Assembly (NCBI RefSeq): GCF_006716315.1
Contig: NZ_VFOV01000001.1
Coordinates: 4,170,501 to 4,234,500 of the forward strand
DNA: 64,000 nucleotides
Direction: 5' to 3'
Origin: Nocardioides albertanoniae
Lineage (GTDB): Bacteria > Actinomycetota > Actinomycetes > Propionibacteriales > Nocardioidaceae
This document shows, one piece after another, positions 29,581 through 40,386 of this stretch. The translations under genes and the position numbers were made by a program. The notes under the pieces are model-generated. The model did no database searches, was not told where the DNA came from, and saw nothing but the letters and a program-made list of their open reading frames with translations. How positions within the stretch are numbered: position 1 is the stretch's first letter; each line of letters begins with the position of its first letter.

Positions 29581-31197
29581 CTACAGACCGGCCAGGTCGA
29601 GCGGCCTGTTGGCGGCGTACATTCGCTTGGGGCAGGTGTCGCCGGCGCAGTCGCGATACTTCTCGCTCAGGTCGGCGAGCCGCTCGCGCGTGCCGGCGTG
29701 CGCCGGGTCGTCGGCGAGGTTCTTCATCTCGTAGGGGTCCGTGGTGCGGTCGTAGAGCTCGACCCCGCCGGTCTTGAGCTTGACGTAGGTCCACCGCCCC
29801 ACGCGCACACCGGACCAGAGCCGCTCGGTGCCGTCGGAGGTCGGCCACGCCTCGATCGGGATGACCCGGTTCTGCCGAGGAGCGCTGAGCCACGGCAGGA
29901 TGTCGACACCGTCGGGCTCGCGGGGGTTCTCGGCGCCGGCGGCAGCGAGCAGCGTCGTCGCGATGTCGGGGTTGGTGACCGGGGTGGCGACCTCGCGCCC
30001 CTTGGGCACACCGGGGCCGCTCATCAGCACCGGGATGCGCAGGGACTCCTCGTAGTGCCAGAGCTTGCCGTTGAAGTTGTGGTAGCCGGTCGAGAATCCG
30101 TTGTCGGAGCTGAAGACGACCATGGTGTTCTCGAGCTCGCCGCTCTTCTTCAGGCCCTTGAGCATCGCGGCGATGTTGCGGTCGAGGCTGCGCGCCGACT
30201 CGATCCGCCGCTGGAAGGAGAGCCGGTAGGCGTCCTTCTCGACCTGGGTCGGCTTCTTCCGTGACGGCGAACCCTTCGGGAAACCCTCACGGGCCTTCGG
30301 GAACAGGTTGGGCCGCGGCGGGATCGGCTTGTCGGCGTAGACGTCGCGATCCTGCTTGTCGGGCACCGGCACCCCGATCGCACCCTTGGTGCCCCGGAAT
30401 CGCTGCTCGGGATCGCCCTTCTGGGTGGGGCCGCCGAGGTGGGGCGCCACATAATTGACCCACTGGAACCATGGCTTCGCCCGCTGGCCCGACTGGCTCG
30501 GCTGGCTCGACGGGCTCGACGGGCTGGCGCCGGCCGCGTCCTTCTTCTTCGCGTCCCTGAGCTCGGCCTGCGCCTGCTGGGTGATGACGGTGGTCGAGTA
30601 GCCCCGGGGCTTGACCACCCGGCCGTTGACGTTGAACTTCGCGCCCAGATAGTTGTACGTCGACGGGTCGATGGTGGCGCGCCACTGGTCCCACCCCGGG
30701 GGCACGTCGTGGCGGCTGCCCTTCTCGCCGTACTCGTTGAGGTACTTCCCGGCGAACAACGTCGTGTAGCCCGCCGCCTGCAGCGAGGTCGCGATCGTCT
30801 CCGAACCGTCGAAGGACGGGTAGCCGCCATCAGGTCCGTGGATGGTGTGGGCGCCGTGGTTGTGGGCGTACTGCCCCGAGAGGAGCGACGCCCGCGCCGG
30901 CACGCAGATGGGCGTCGGCGCGACCGCGTCGGTGAAGGTGACGCCGCTGTCGCCGACCAGCTTCTTCACGCTGGGCAGGTAGTCCATGTCGAGCGCGGAG
31001 AGGTCGTCGACGGTGATCATCAGCATGTTGGGCTTCTCGGCCGGCCTCGTGAACGACGGTGTCGCGCTCGAGGGCTGCTGCGGCACCGGGTCGGCGCTCG
31101 GCGCCTGCTCGGGTGACTGGCTGCAGGCCGACATCCCCATCACTCCGGCCACCGCGAGGGCCGCCGAAAGGGTCCGGACTCGCCTGGATACCGCCAC
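29581..31197 (-). CDS. Lipoprotein type I sulfatase, paralogue 2
   Basis: This 538-residue protein has a lipoprotein signal ending at MSA-C25, then a Pro/Ser/Gln-rich spacer. Metal ligands are D64-D65 (TVDDLS) and the formylglycine cysteine is C98 (CVPARASLLSGQ). It is strongly similar to its downstream neighbour along the whole length, for example in DVPPGWDQWRAT and PSTYN. It differs by membrane anchoring and by a low-complexity Ser/Pro/Gln insertion about 230 residues in (30500-30560). One copy is therefore released and one tethered, which suggests partition of the same or related substrates between surface and medium. Confidence 0.92.
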   Translation of the reverse strand: MAVSRRVRTLSAALAVAGVMGMSACSQSPEQAPSADPVPQQPSSATPSFTRPAEKPNMLMITVDDLSALDMDYLPSVKKLVGDSGVTFTDAVAPTPICVPARASLLSGQYAHNHGAHTIHGPDGGYPSFDGSETIATSLQAAGYTTLFAGKYLNEYGEKGSRHDVPPGWDQWRATIDPSTYNYLGAKFNVNGRVVKPRGYSTTVITQQAQAELRDAKKKDAAGASPSSPSSQPSQSGQRAKPWFQWVNYVAPHLGGPTQKGDPEQRFRGTKGAIGVPVPDKQDRDVYADKPIPPRPNLFPKAREGFPKGSPSRKKPTQVEKDAYRLSFQRRIESARSLDRNIAAMLKGLKKSGELENTMVVFSSDNGFSTGYHNFNGKLWHYEESLRIPVLMSGPGVPKGREVATPVTNPDIATTLLAAAGAENPREPDGVDILPWLSAPRQNRVIPIEAWPTSDGTERLWSGVRVGRWTYVKLKTGGVELYDRTTDPYEMKNLADDPAHAGTRERLADLSEKYRDCAGDTCPKRMYAANRPLDLAGL

Positions 31198-31351
31198 TGA
31201 TCGTCCTCATCACACTGTTCGTCGCGCTCGTCGCGCTCTTCGTCGTCACCGGGCCCGCTCGGGCACAGAAAGCCTGCCCCTATGCCGATGGTTCATCCCA
31301 GATCAACACGCGTGTCGCGCGCTCGCCATCCCCGGGCAGGACGCTTGTCCC

Positions 31352-32428
31352 ATGAAGATCGCGCTGGTCACCGAGAGCTTCTTTCCTACCATCGATGGTG
31401 TCACGACCACGGTGAAGGCCATCGCCGACCGCATGATCGAGTCAGGCCACGAGGTGCGCTTCATCGCACCTGGCCCGGGCCTCGCGGTCTACCGCAACAG
31501 CCAGGTCGTCCGCGTCTCCCCGATCGCCAAGATCGGACGGCAGGTACGCAGCGCCCTGGAGTCCTTCGCGCCTGACGCCGTGGTCACCTTCGACCCGGGC
31601 CGTCTCGGGCGCAAGGCGCTGTCCGCGCCGGCCGCGGCGGCCGCGACCTCGCTGGTCGTGCAGCAGTCGCCCGTCCCGCCGAAGGATGCGCTGACCTGGA
31701 GCACCGGGATCGCCGAGCTCGCCGACGAGGTCGTCGTCACCAGTCGCTGGCTGCGGAAGGTGCTGGCCTCGATCGAGGTCGACTCCGAGGTCTGGGAGCC
31801 CGGCGTCGACGCGGCCGCCTTCTCCCCCAGCCTGCGCGACGACTGGCTGCACCGCCGCTGGTCGAAGGCGAAGTCGCGCCCCACACCCCTGGTGGTGGTC
31901 GGCTACGCCGGCACGTTGGCCAGGAGCCACGGCGTACGCCGCCTGGCCGAGCTCAGCTCGGTGCCGGGGATCCGGCTGGTGATCATGGGCGACGGGCCGC
32001 AGCGCGGCTGGCTCAAGCAGCGGGTGCCGCAGGCGAAGCTGACCGGTCCGCTGGGCACCGGCGACATGGCCGTCGCGCTGGCCTCGCTCGACGTGCTCGT
32101 CCACCCGGGCGAGGAGGAGGGCTGCGGCCACATCCTGCGCGAGGCCGCGGCCAGCGCCATCCCGGTGGTGGCACCACGCTCGGGCGCCTCCGCCGACATC
32201 GTCCACCACCTCGAGACCGGCCTGCTCTACGACCCCGCTCGTGGTCGCGAGCTCGCCGACGCCGTCGCCTCGGTGGTCTCCGACCCGCGCCGACGGCTTC
32301 TCGGCGACCGCGCCCGAGAGCTGGCCACCGCCCGTCCGTGGACCGATGCCGTCGACGAGCTGCTGACGCGCCTGACCGCGTCGTGCGCGCGAGCCGAGGT
32401 CACCCACCGTAGTGTTAGGCTTGCCTAA
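31352..32428 (+). CDS. GT4 family glycosyltransferase
   Basis: This 358-residue GT-B enzyme starts at ATG 31352 (MKIALVTESFFPTIDGV); the frame extends upstream as a shadow. It has the GT4 N-terminal GG-like loop (PTIDGVTTTV), the VVVGYAGTLARSHGV linker strand and the donor-binding EEGCGHILREAAASAIPVVAP (E-x7-E pattern). It resembles actinobacterial mannosyltransferases of the MgtA/PimB type, which build phosphatidylinositol mannosides or lipomannan, but the donor and acceptor are not proven. Its stop codon TAA lies inside a predicted iron box belonging to the sdh operon. Confidence 0.85.
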   Translation: MKIALVTESFFPTIDGVTTTVKAIADRMIESGHEVRFIAPGPGLAVYRNSQVVRVSPIAKIGRQVRSALESFAPDAVVTFDPGRLGRKALSAPAAAAATSLVVQQSPVPPKDALTWSTGIAELADEVVVTSRWLRKVLASIEVDSEVWEPGVDAAAFSPSLRDDWLHRRWSKAKSRPTPLVVVGYAGTLARSHGVRRLAELSSVPGIRLVIMGDGPQRGWLKQRVPQAKLTGPLGTGDMAVALASLDVLVHPGEEEGCGHILREAAASAIPVVAPRSGASADIVHHLETGLLYDPARGRELADAVASVVSDPRRRLLGDRARELATARPWTDAVDELLTRLTASCARAEVTHRSVRLA

Positions 32429-32433
32429 CCCCA
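32415..32433 (+). promoter_or_regulatory. Predicted DtxR/IdeR iron box upstream of sdhCAB
   Basis: TTAGGCTTGCCTAACCCCA matches the DtxR/IdeR consensus at 15 of 19 positions by eye. It covers the last codons and stop of the glycosyltransferase and lies 93 nt before the sdhC start. Confidence 0.7.
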
Positions 32434-32526
32434 CGATGGCTTACTCGCCAGTAACCTCCTCGGCCCGAGAAGGACGCGCAGATCACACCTGACCTGCGTA
32501 CAGCTTCGGACGCCGGGAGTAGTAGC

Positions 32527-33255
32527 GTGCGTGCCGTGGCAACCACGACTCTGATCAAAGGCGCGCGGTCGACGCGCTCGACGATCGCCCTGAAGCTCCT
32601 CATGGCAGCCAGCGGCATCGTCTTCATCCTCTTTGTGCTGGCGCACATGTACGGGAATCTCAAAGCGTTCAGCGGCGAGATGGCCTACAACGAGTACGCG
32701 CATCACCTGCGCACGTTCGGGGAGCCGATGCTTCCTTACGGCGGGCTGCTCTGGATCCTGCGGGTAGTGCTCCTGGGCTCGCTGGTGGCGCACGTCGGCG
32801 CGGCCCTCGCGCTCACCGTACGTGCCCGCAAGCAGCGCCCGGTGAAGTACTCGGTGAAGAAGAACAAGGGCTCCTCGCTCTCCTCGCGCACCATGCGCTG
32901 GGGCGGCGTGGCGCTGCTGCTCTTCGTCATCTGGCACCTGCTCCAGTTCACCATCGTGAAGATCAACGTGGGTTCGGGCGGGCAGGCCGCCGAGGTCACC
33001 GAGAACCCGTTCCGACTGCTGACCGCCGCGTTCCAGCCGGAGCAGTGGTGGATGGTCATCATCTACCTGCTCGCGATGCTCGCGCTCGCCTTCCACCTGC
33101 ACCACGGCACCTTCAGCTCGCTCCAGACGCTCGGGTTCACCAACACCGCTGAGTCGCGTGCCAGGGCCCGCGTCGCCGGCTGGGTCGTCGCGATCGTGGT
33201 CGCCGGCGGCTTCTCGCTGGTCCCCCTGTTCACCGTCTTCGGCGTCATCTCGTAA
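32527..33255 (+). CDS. sdhC: Succinate dehydrogenase cytochrome b membrane anchor
   Basis: This 242-residue protein has five membrane segments, the single-polypeptide diheme anchor typical of B-type succinate:quinone oxidoreductases. Conserved histidines suited to heme ligation occur in LAHMYGNLKAF, VAHVGAALAL, IWHLLQFTIV and AFHLHHGTFSS. I chose GTG 32527 because GGGAG lies 7 nt upstream; an in-frame GTG at 32536 has no suitable site. The operon order sdhC-sdhA-sdhB matches C. glutamicum and the M. tuberculosis sdh1 set, not the four-gene sdh2 type. Confidence 0.93.
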   Translation: MRAVATTTLIKGARSTRSTIALKLLMAASGIVFILFVLAHMYGNLKAFSGEMAYNEYAHHLRTFGEPMLPYGGLLWILRVVLLGSLVAHVGAALALTVRARKQRPVKYSVKKNKGSSLSSRTMRWGGVALLLFVIWHLLQFTIVKINVGSGGQAAEVTENPFRLLTAAFQPEQWWMVIIYLLAMLALAFHLHHGTFSSLQTLGFTNTAESRARARVAGWVVAIVVAGGFSLVPLFTVFGVIS

Positions 33256-33268
33256 GGACATCTGACAC

Positions 33269-35323
33269 ATGGCTGCTGGAACTCATTACCTGCCCGGGCT
33301 GACCCCGACCAACGAGGCGTCGGTCCAGAAATCCGACGACGCCGCGGGCTACTACGTGCTCGGCGACAAGCTCGTCGACGCGAAGGCTCCGACCGGACCT
33401 ATCGCAGAGCGTTGGACCACCCGTAAGTTCGAGAACCGTCTGGTCAACCCGGCCAACCGCCGCAAGCTCGACGTGATCATCGTCGGCACCGGCTTGGCCG
33501 GCGGCGCCGCGGCTGCCACCCTCGGCGAAGCCGGCTACAACGTGAAGTCCTTCTGCTACCAGGACTCCCCGCGTCGTGCCCACTCGATCGCCGCCCAGGG
33601 CGGCATCAACGCCTCCAAGAACTACAAGGGCGACGGCGACTCCGACTACCGGCTCTTCTACGACACGGTCAAGGGCGGCGACTACCGCTCGCGCGAGTCG
33701 AACGTCTACCGCCTCGCCGAGGTCTCGACCAACATCATCGACCAGTGCGTCGCGCAGGGCGTCCCCTTCGCCCGCGAGTACGGCGGCCTGCTCGACAACC
33801 GTTCATTCGGTGGCGTGCAGGTCTCGCGTACGTTCTACGCCCGCGGCCAGACCGGTCAGCAGCTGCTGCTCGGCGCCTACCAGGCCATGGAGCGCCAGGT
33901 CGCCGCCGGCACCGTGGAGCAGTTCACCCGCCACGAGATGCTCGACGTGATCATCGTCGACGAGAAGGCCCGCGGCATCGTGGCCCGCAACATGGTCACC
34001 GGCGAGATCGAGACCCACCTCGCCGACGCGGTCGTGCTCGCCACCGGCGGCTACGGCAACGTCTTCTACCTCTCGACCAACGCGATGGGCTCCAACGTCA
34101 TGGCGGCGTGGCGTGCGCACCGCAAGGGCGCCTACATGGCCAACCCCTGCTACACGCAGATCCACCCGACCTGCATCCCGGTCACCGGCGCCCACCAGTC
34201 GAAGCTGACCCTGATGTCGGAGTCGCTGCGTAACGACGGTCGCATCTGGGTCCCGAAGAACGCCGAGGACTGCACCAAGGACCCGCGCGACATCCCCGAG
34301 GAGGACCGCGACTACTTCCTGGAGCGGATCTACCCGGCGTTCGGCAACCTGGTCCCCCGCGACATCGCCTCGCGCTCCGCGAAGTACATGTGCGACGAGG
34401 GTCGTGGCGTCGGACCGGAGGTCGACGAGACCCAGCCTGACGGCTCGGTGAAGAAGTTCCGCCGCGGCGTCTACCTCGACCTCGGCGCCGCCATCGAGCG
34501 TCTCGGCAAGGACAAGATCGAGGAGAAGTACGACAACCTCCTCGACATGTACGAGCGGATCACCGGCGAGAACCCCTACGAGGTGCCGATGCGGATCTAC
34601 CCCGCCGTGCACTACGTCATGGGCGGCCTGTGGGTCGACTACGAGCTGCAGACCAGCATCACCGGCCTGTTCTGCACCGGTGAGGCCAACTTCTCCGACC
34701 ACGGCGCGAACCGCCTCGGTGCCTCGGCGCTGATGCAGGGCCTCGCCGACGGCTACTTCGTGCTGCCGAACACCATCACCGACTACCTCGCTGACGGACC
34801 GTTCGAGAAGGTCGACGAGTCCCACCCGGCCGTGGTCGAGGCGCTCGACGGGGTCAAGTCCCGCGTCGAGAAGCTGATGAACATCAACGGCGAGCGCTCC
34901 GTGGAGTCCATCCACAAGGAGCTCGGTCAGATCATGTGGGAATACTGCGGCATGGACCGTCGCGAGGAAGGCCTCAAGACGGCCATCGGCCTGATCCGCG
35001 ACCTCAAGAAGGAGTTCTGGACCAACGTCAAGGTCCTCGGCTCCGCCGACTCGCTCAACCAGGACCTCGAGAAGGCCAACCGCGTCGCCGACTTCATCGA
35101 GCTCGGTGAGCTCATGTGCATCGACGCGCTCAACCGGCGCGAGTCCTGCGGCGGCCACTTCCGTGGCGAGTCGCAGACCGAAGAGGGCGAGGCGCTGCGC
35201 CACGACGAGGAGTTCGCCTACGTCGCGGCCTGGGAGTTCGGCGGCGAGGACGGCGCCCCGGTCCTCCACAAGGAAGACCTGATCTACACCGCCATCGAGA
35301 TGAAGCAGAGGTCGTACAAGTGA
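33269..35323 (+). CDS. sdhA: Succinate dehydrogenase flavoprotein subunit
   Basis: This 684-residue subunit oxidises succinate to fumarate and passes electrons via covalent FAD. The dinucleotide loop is [17 protein letters not shown], and the flavinylation site is the His in [17 protein letters not shown]. The substrate and capping domain motifs [22 protein letters not shown] and [16 protein letters not shown] are present. The start is ATG 33269, 13 nt past sdhC; the stop overlaps the sdhB GTG by 4 nt. It oxidises succinate in the TCA cycle at the membrane, linked to menaquinone in most actinobacteria (family knowledge). Confidence 0.96.
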   Translation: MAAGTHYLPGLTPTNEASVQKSDDAAGYYVLGDKLVDAKAPTGPIAERWTTRKFENRLVNPANRRKLDVIIVGTGLAGGAAAATLGEAGYNVKSFCYQDSPRRAHSIAAQGGINASKNYKGDGDSDYRLFYDTVKGGDYRSRESNVYRLAEVSTNIIDQCVAQGVPFAREYGGLLDNRSFGGVQVSRTFYARGQTGQQLLLGAYQAMERQVAAGTVEQFTRHEMLDVIIVDEKARGIVARNMVTGEIETHLADAVVLATGGYGNVFYLSTNAMGSNVMAAWRAHRKGAYMANPCYTQIHPTCIPVTGAHQSKLTLMSESLRNDGRIWVPKNAEDCTKDPRDIPEEDRDYFLERIYPAFGNLVPRDIASRSAKYMCDEGRGVGPEVDETQPDGSVKKFRRGVYLDLGAAIERLGKDKIEEKYDNLLDMYERITGENPYEVPMRIYPAVHYVMGGLWVDYELQTSITGLFCTGEANFSDHGANRLGASALMQGLADGYFVLPNTITDYLADGPFEKVDESHPAVVEALDGVKSRVEKLMNINGERSVESIHKELGQIMWEYCGMDRREEGLKTAIGLIRDLKKEFWTNVKVLGSADSLNQDLEKANRVADFIELGELMCIDALNRRESCGGHFRGESQTEEGEALRHDEEFAYVAAWEFGGEDGAPVLHKEDLIYTAIEMKQRSYK

Positions 35324-36060
35324 AGCTCACCCTCAAGATCTGGCGGCAGGCCGGCGCGTCCGACAAGGGTGCGCTCAAGACCTACGAGCTGGACGGTGTC
35401 TCGCAGGACATGTCCTTCCTCGAGATGCTCGACCTGCTCAACGAGCAGCTCCTGCACAACAACGAGGAGCCGGTCGCGTTCGACTCCGACTGCCGCGAGG
35501 GCATCTGCGGCATGTGTTCGCTGATGATCAACGGCGAAGCGCACGGCCCGGAGGTCACCACGACCTGCCAGCTGCACATGCGCTCGTTCAAGGACGGCGA
35601 CACGATCACCATCGAGCCGTGGCGCGCCTCGTCGTTCCCGATCGTGAAGGACCTGATCGTCGACCGCTCCGCGTTCGACCGGATCATCCAGAACGGCGGC
35701 TACATCTCGGCCGGCACCGGCTCGGCCCCCGAGGCCAACTCGGTGCCCGCGCCGCGCGACAAGGCGATGCGGGCGTTCAACACGGCCACCTGCATCGGCT
35801 GCGGCGCCTGCGTCGCCGCCTGCCCCAACGGCTCCGCCTCGCTGTTCCTCGGCGCGAAGATCACCCACCTCGGTGAGCTTCCGCAGGGCCAGCCCGAGCG
35901 CTACTCGCGGGTGCAGTCGATGGTCGGCCAGCACGACGCCGAGGGCTTCGGTGGCTGCACCAACATCGGTGAGTGCGCCTCCGCCTGCCCCAAGGAGATC
36001 CCGCTCGACGTCATCTCCCAGCTCAACAAGGACCTGCGCAAGTCGATGATCCTCGGCTGA
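35320..36060 (+). CDS. sdhB: Succinate dehydrogenase iron-sulfur subunit
   Basis: This 246-residue protein starts at GTG 35320, overlapping the sdhA stop (GTGA). The N-terminal domain carries the 2Fe-2S ligands in [12 protein letters not shown] plus TTTCQ. The C-terminal domain has [16 protein letters not shown] and [18 protein letters not shown] for the 4Fe-4S and 3Fe-4S clusters. It relays electrons from SdhA to the quinone site in the anchor. Three clusters explain why iron-dependent control of the operon would make sense. A strong hairpin follows 14 nt after the stop. Confidence 0.96.
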   Translation: MKLTLKIWRQAGASDKGALKTYELDGVSQDMSFLEMLDLLNEQLLHNNEEPVAFDSDCREGICGMCSLMINGEAHGPEVTTTCQLHMRSFKDGDTITIEPWRASSFPIVKDLIVDRSAFDRIIQNGGYISAGTGSAPEANSVPAPRDKAMRAFNTATCIGCGACVAACPNGSASLFLGAKITHLGELPQGQPERYSRVQSMVGQHDAEGFGGCTNIGECASACPKEIPLDVISQLNKDLRKSMILG

Positions 36061-36073
36061 CGACGGTTCAGAC

Positions 36074-36110
36074 AGAAGGGCCGCTCTCCCACAGGGAGGG
36101 CGGCCCTTCT
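36074..36110 (+). terminator. Terminator of sdhCAB
   Basis: AGAAGGGCCGC pairs with GCGGCCCTTCT, with additional CTCCC/GGGAG pairing around a short loop. It is followed by CGTT and lies 14 nt after sdhB. Confidence 0.85.
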
Positions 36111-36123
36111 CGTTCCACCTGGG

Positions 36124-36182
36124 TACGACGGGACGTTTCTGCCCCTCTACCTGCTGGTAACGGGCAGAAACGTCCCGTCGTA
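36124..36182. repeat. Long perfect palindrome between convergent sdhB and ohr
   Basis: The 21-bp arms at 36124-36144 and 36162-36182 are exact reverse complements (beginning TACGACGGGACG) with a 17-nt loop. It is additional to the sdh terminator and could end ohr transcripts on the other strand. Confidence 0.8.
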
Positions 36183-36195
36183 TCTCGAGGTGGCC

Positions 36196-36612
<417 letters not shown>

Positions 36613-36648
36613 GCGCACAACTATATTGCGCACAACTCAATAGCGCAA
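36613..36648. promoter_or_regulatory. Candidate OhrR operator between ohr and ohrR
   Basis: The 48-nt divergent gap holds a direct repeat GCGCACAACT (36613-36622 and 36628-36637) and an inverted pair TTGCGC (36626-36631) / GCGCAA (36643-36648). The AT-rich centre differs from the surrounding GC. OhrR is the obvious ligand. Confidence 0.65.
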
Positions 36649-36660
36649 GGGAGTAGACTG

Positions 36661-37122
36661 ATGGACGTGTCCGGACGTACTTATCCGCAGCTCGCGCTCG
36701 ATCTCCAGCTCTGCTTCCCGCTCTACGCAGCGACCCGAGCCGTCACGAAGCGCTACGTGACGCTGCTCAGGGGCACAGGGCTGACCTACCCGCAGTATCT
36801 GGTGATGCTGGTGCTCTGGGAGACCACCGAGCCGTTGTCGGTGACCTCGCTCGGCCAACGTCTGCGGCTCGACTCCGGCACCCTGACTCCCCTGCTCAAG
36901 CGCCTCGAGACCGCGGATCTGGTGCGGCGCGACCGCGACCCGGGCGACGAGCGCCGGGTGCTGGTCAGCCTGACCGACGACGGCAGGGCACTGGAGGAGC
37001 AGGTCTCGGGCGTGCCTGAGCAGCTCGGCGCGTCGATGGGGATCACCCGCGAGGAGGCGCTCGCCCTGCGCGACCAGCTCACCGACCTGGTCGACCACCT
37101 CGACACGGCCGAGTCGGCCTGA
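36661..37122 (+). CDS. ohrR: MarR-family organic peroxide sensor OhrR
   Basis: This 153-residue winged-helix repressor starts at ATG 36661; the longer frame from 36190 is a shadow of ohr. The redox cysteine is C18 in LQLCFPLYAATRAV, the position used by OhrR proteins to sense organic hydroperoxides. The helix-turn-helix and wing show LGQRLRLDSGTLTPLLKRLE and RDRDPGDERRVLVSLTDDG. Oxidation of C18 should release the operator in the 48-nt divergent gap and induce ohr, and probably ohrR itself. Confidence 0.93.
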   Translation: MDVSGRTYPQLALDLQLCFPLYAATRAVTKRYVTLLRGTGLTYPQYLVMLVLWETTEPLSVTSLGQRLRLDSGTLTPLLKRLETADLVRRDRDPGDERRVLVSLTDDGRALEEQVSGVPEQLGASMGITREEALALRDQLTDLVDHLDTAESA

Positions 37123-37132
37123 CTCCTGGGGC

Positions 37133-37357
37133 TCAGCCCCGGGTCAGCAACCGCTGCACGCCGAGCTTGACGAGCAACCCACCGAGAAGGACGTCGACGA
37201 CCACGAGCACCGCGTGGGCGATGTAGTAGGGCTTGGGACGCGACTGCTCCGGGTCCTTGGCCGTCTTGACGAGGTTGCGACCGAAGTTGGTCCAGATCGC
37301 GATCGTCCACACCCCGATGACCAGGAGGAGCGCGCCGTCAGTCTTCTCGAGCTTCAT
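37133..37357 (-). CDS. SCO4848-like small membrane protein
   Basis: This 74-residue protein starts at ATG 37357 (MKLEKTDG). It has two membrane helices (ALLLVIGVWTIAIWTNFG and AHAVLVVVDVLLGGLLVKLG) with a conserved-looking NLVKTAKDPEQ loop between them. The pattern and the neighbourhood near sdh, YihY and trpS match Streptomyces SCO4848, a conserved actinobacterial protein without known function. It is convergent with ohrR (10-nt gap) and directly downstream of yihY on the same strand. Confidence 0.75.
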   Translation of the reverse strand: MKLEKTDGALLLVIGVWTIAIWTNFGRNLVKTAKDPEQSRPKPYYIAHAVLVVVDVLLGGLLVKLGVQRLLTRG

Positions 37358-37388
37358 GGACAAACTCTCTCACCCGACCCTCGTCGCC

Positions 37389-38345
37389 TCAGCCCCGGGC
37401 TTCGTCCTCGGCAGCGTCGGCCCCGTCGGCGTCCACGTCGTCGGCCGCCTCGGACTCCTCCGCCGGATTGGCGCGAACGTGAGCGTACGAGGCGGCGTAG
37501 AGGATCACCATCGAGGTGTAGTGGATCCAGACGACCAGGATGAGGGCGATGCCGAAGGCCTGGAAGGCGGGCTGGCCCTGGGTGGCGTTGAGCAGGAGTG
37601 CCGAGGCCTGCTTGAGGATCTCGAAGCCGATCGCGCCGAGAAGGGCTCCGGCCCACAGCGATCGTTTCGAGTTGCCCTTCTGGGGGGCCAGGTGGAACAT
37701 CGCGAAGAAGAGCACGGTGTTGGCGGCAAGGCCCAGCACCACCGTGAGCAGCACGATCAGCCAGCCGAAGCCCTCGTCGAGGCCGATGAGCTCCAAGACG
37801 TTGACCGAGAAGGTGCGTACGAGCCCGGTGGCCGCGACCGCCACGAGCAGGATCGCGCCGAGCCCGATCAGCGCGATCAGGTCGCGGATCTTGGCTCCGA
37901 GGAAGCCCGGCTGGAGCTTGTCAGGCACCACGAAGACGGCTTCGAGCGCCTTGCGCAGCCCGTCGATGAACCCGAGACCGGCGTAGAGCAGACCGACGGC
38001 ACCGACGATCCCCACGGCGCCGGCGGCGCTCTCGATGTCGGCGATCTTCAGCTGGCCGGGGCTGTTGCCGACGAGCCCGGGCAGCACCTGGTCGATCGCA
38101 TCGACCAGGTCGCTCTCGGCTCCGGCGTAGACCTTCGCGATCTGGCCGACGGCGAAGAAGGCGAGGGCGAGGATCGGGAACGTCGACAGGAACCCGAAGT
38201 AGGTGATCGCTCCGGCCTGCTGGGCCGCGCCGACCTCGCCGTAGTGCTCCTGCGTACGCAGCACGCGATCCAGCGCGGGGAACCGCTCGCGCATCTCGGC
38301 GAGCTTCGCCTTGATCTTCTCCATCGTCCCGAGATCCCTATCCAT
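37389..38345 (-). CDS. YihY/BrkB-family inner membrane protein
   Basis: The 318-residue protein has six hydrophobic segments and the YihY hallmark stretches QQAGAITYFGFLSTFPIL, AAGAVGIVGAVGLLYAGLGF and ILVVWIHYTSMVILYAASY. An acidic C-terminal tail (ESEAADDVDADGADAAEDE) is likely cytoplasmic. It was once called RNase BN in error; actual function is unknown. The ATG at 38345 is used; an in-frame ATG at 38324 is an alternative. The order trpS - 2H phosphoesterase - yihY - SCO4848-like, all on one strand, suggests a single transcript. Confidence 0.88.
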   Translation of the reverse strand: MDRDLGTMEKIKAKLAEMRERFPALDRVLRTQEHYGEVGAAQQAGAITYFGFLSTFPILALAFFAVGQIAKVYAGAESDLVDAIDQVLPGLVGNSPGQLKIADIESAAGAVGIVGAVGLLYAGLGFIDGLRKALEAVFVVPDKLQPGFLGAKIRDLIALIGLGAILLVAVAATGLVRTFSVNVLELIGLDEGFGWLIVLLTVVLGLAANTVLFFAMFHLAPQKGNSKRSLWAGALLGAIGFEILKQASALLLNATQGQPAFQAFGIALILVVWIHYTSMVILYAASYAHVRANPAEESEAADDVDADGADAAEDEARG

Positions 38346-38372
38346 CGATCGTGAGCGGGATCTGGCCCCGCA

Positions 38373-38897
38373 TCAGCTGGTCAGTGCTGCCGTGAGTGCG
38401 AACTCCCGGGTCGGGCGCCACCCGTCGGTGTCGTCGTGCACGTAGAGGTGGAACTCCTCGACCAGCCACTCGCACTCGAAGTCGGCCAGCTCCCCGAAAG
38501 CCTTGTCGAGGCTAGCGTCGGGAAGGTCGTGAGCGATCGTGACATGCGGGTGATAGGGGAACGTGAGCTTCTGGTCGAGCGGCCCCTGCCGGACGGTGTT
38601 GGCCAGCTGCTCGCATCCCGAGATGCCCGCGACCACCGTCACGAACACCACCGGCGAGACCGGCCGGAAGGTGCCGGTGCCGCGCAGATGCACGTTGAAC
38701 GGCGCCACTCGGGCCGCTGCTGCCGCCAGGTGATCCTCGACGTCGGGCAGCATGTCGTCGTGGATCTCGGTCGGCGGCACGAGGGTGATGTGCGTCGGGA
38801 TCATGGTCGCCGTCGCGTCCCCGAGAGACGACCGATAGTCCTGGAGCTGACTTGCCCAAGGCTCCGGGATAGCGATGGCAACACCGATGGTGCGCAT
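38373..38897 (-). CDS. 2H phosphoesterase (2'-5' RNA ligase family)
   Basis: This 174-residue protein has the two HxT motifs of the 2H superfamily, HITLVPP (H36) and HVTIAHD (near residue 118), in two symmetric lobes. Bacterial LigT/ThpR proteins act as cyclic phosphodiesterases or RNA ligases on 2'-5' linkages, but the physiological substrate is unknown. It starts at ATG 38897, 12 nt past the trpS stop, and ends 27 nt before the yihY start, consistent with one operon. Confidence 0.88.
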   Translation of the reverse strand: MRTIGVAIAIPEPWASQLQDYRSSLGDATATMIPTHITLVPPTEIHDDMLPDVEDHLAAAAARVAPFNVHLRGTGTFRPVSPVVFVTVVAGISGCEQLANTVRQGPLDQKLTFPYHPHVTIAHDLPDASLDKAFGELADFECEWLVEEFHLYVHDDTDGWRPTREFALTAALTS

Positions 38898-38909
38898 GCG
38901 CCGACCCTA

Positions 38910-40386
<1,477 letters not shown>

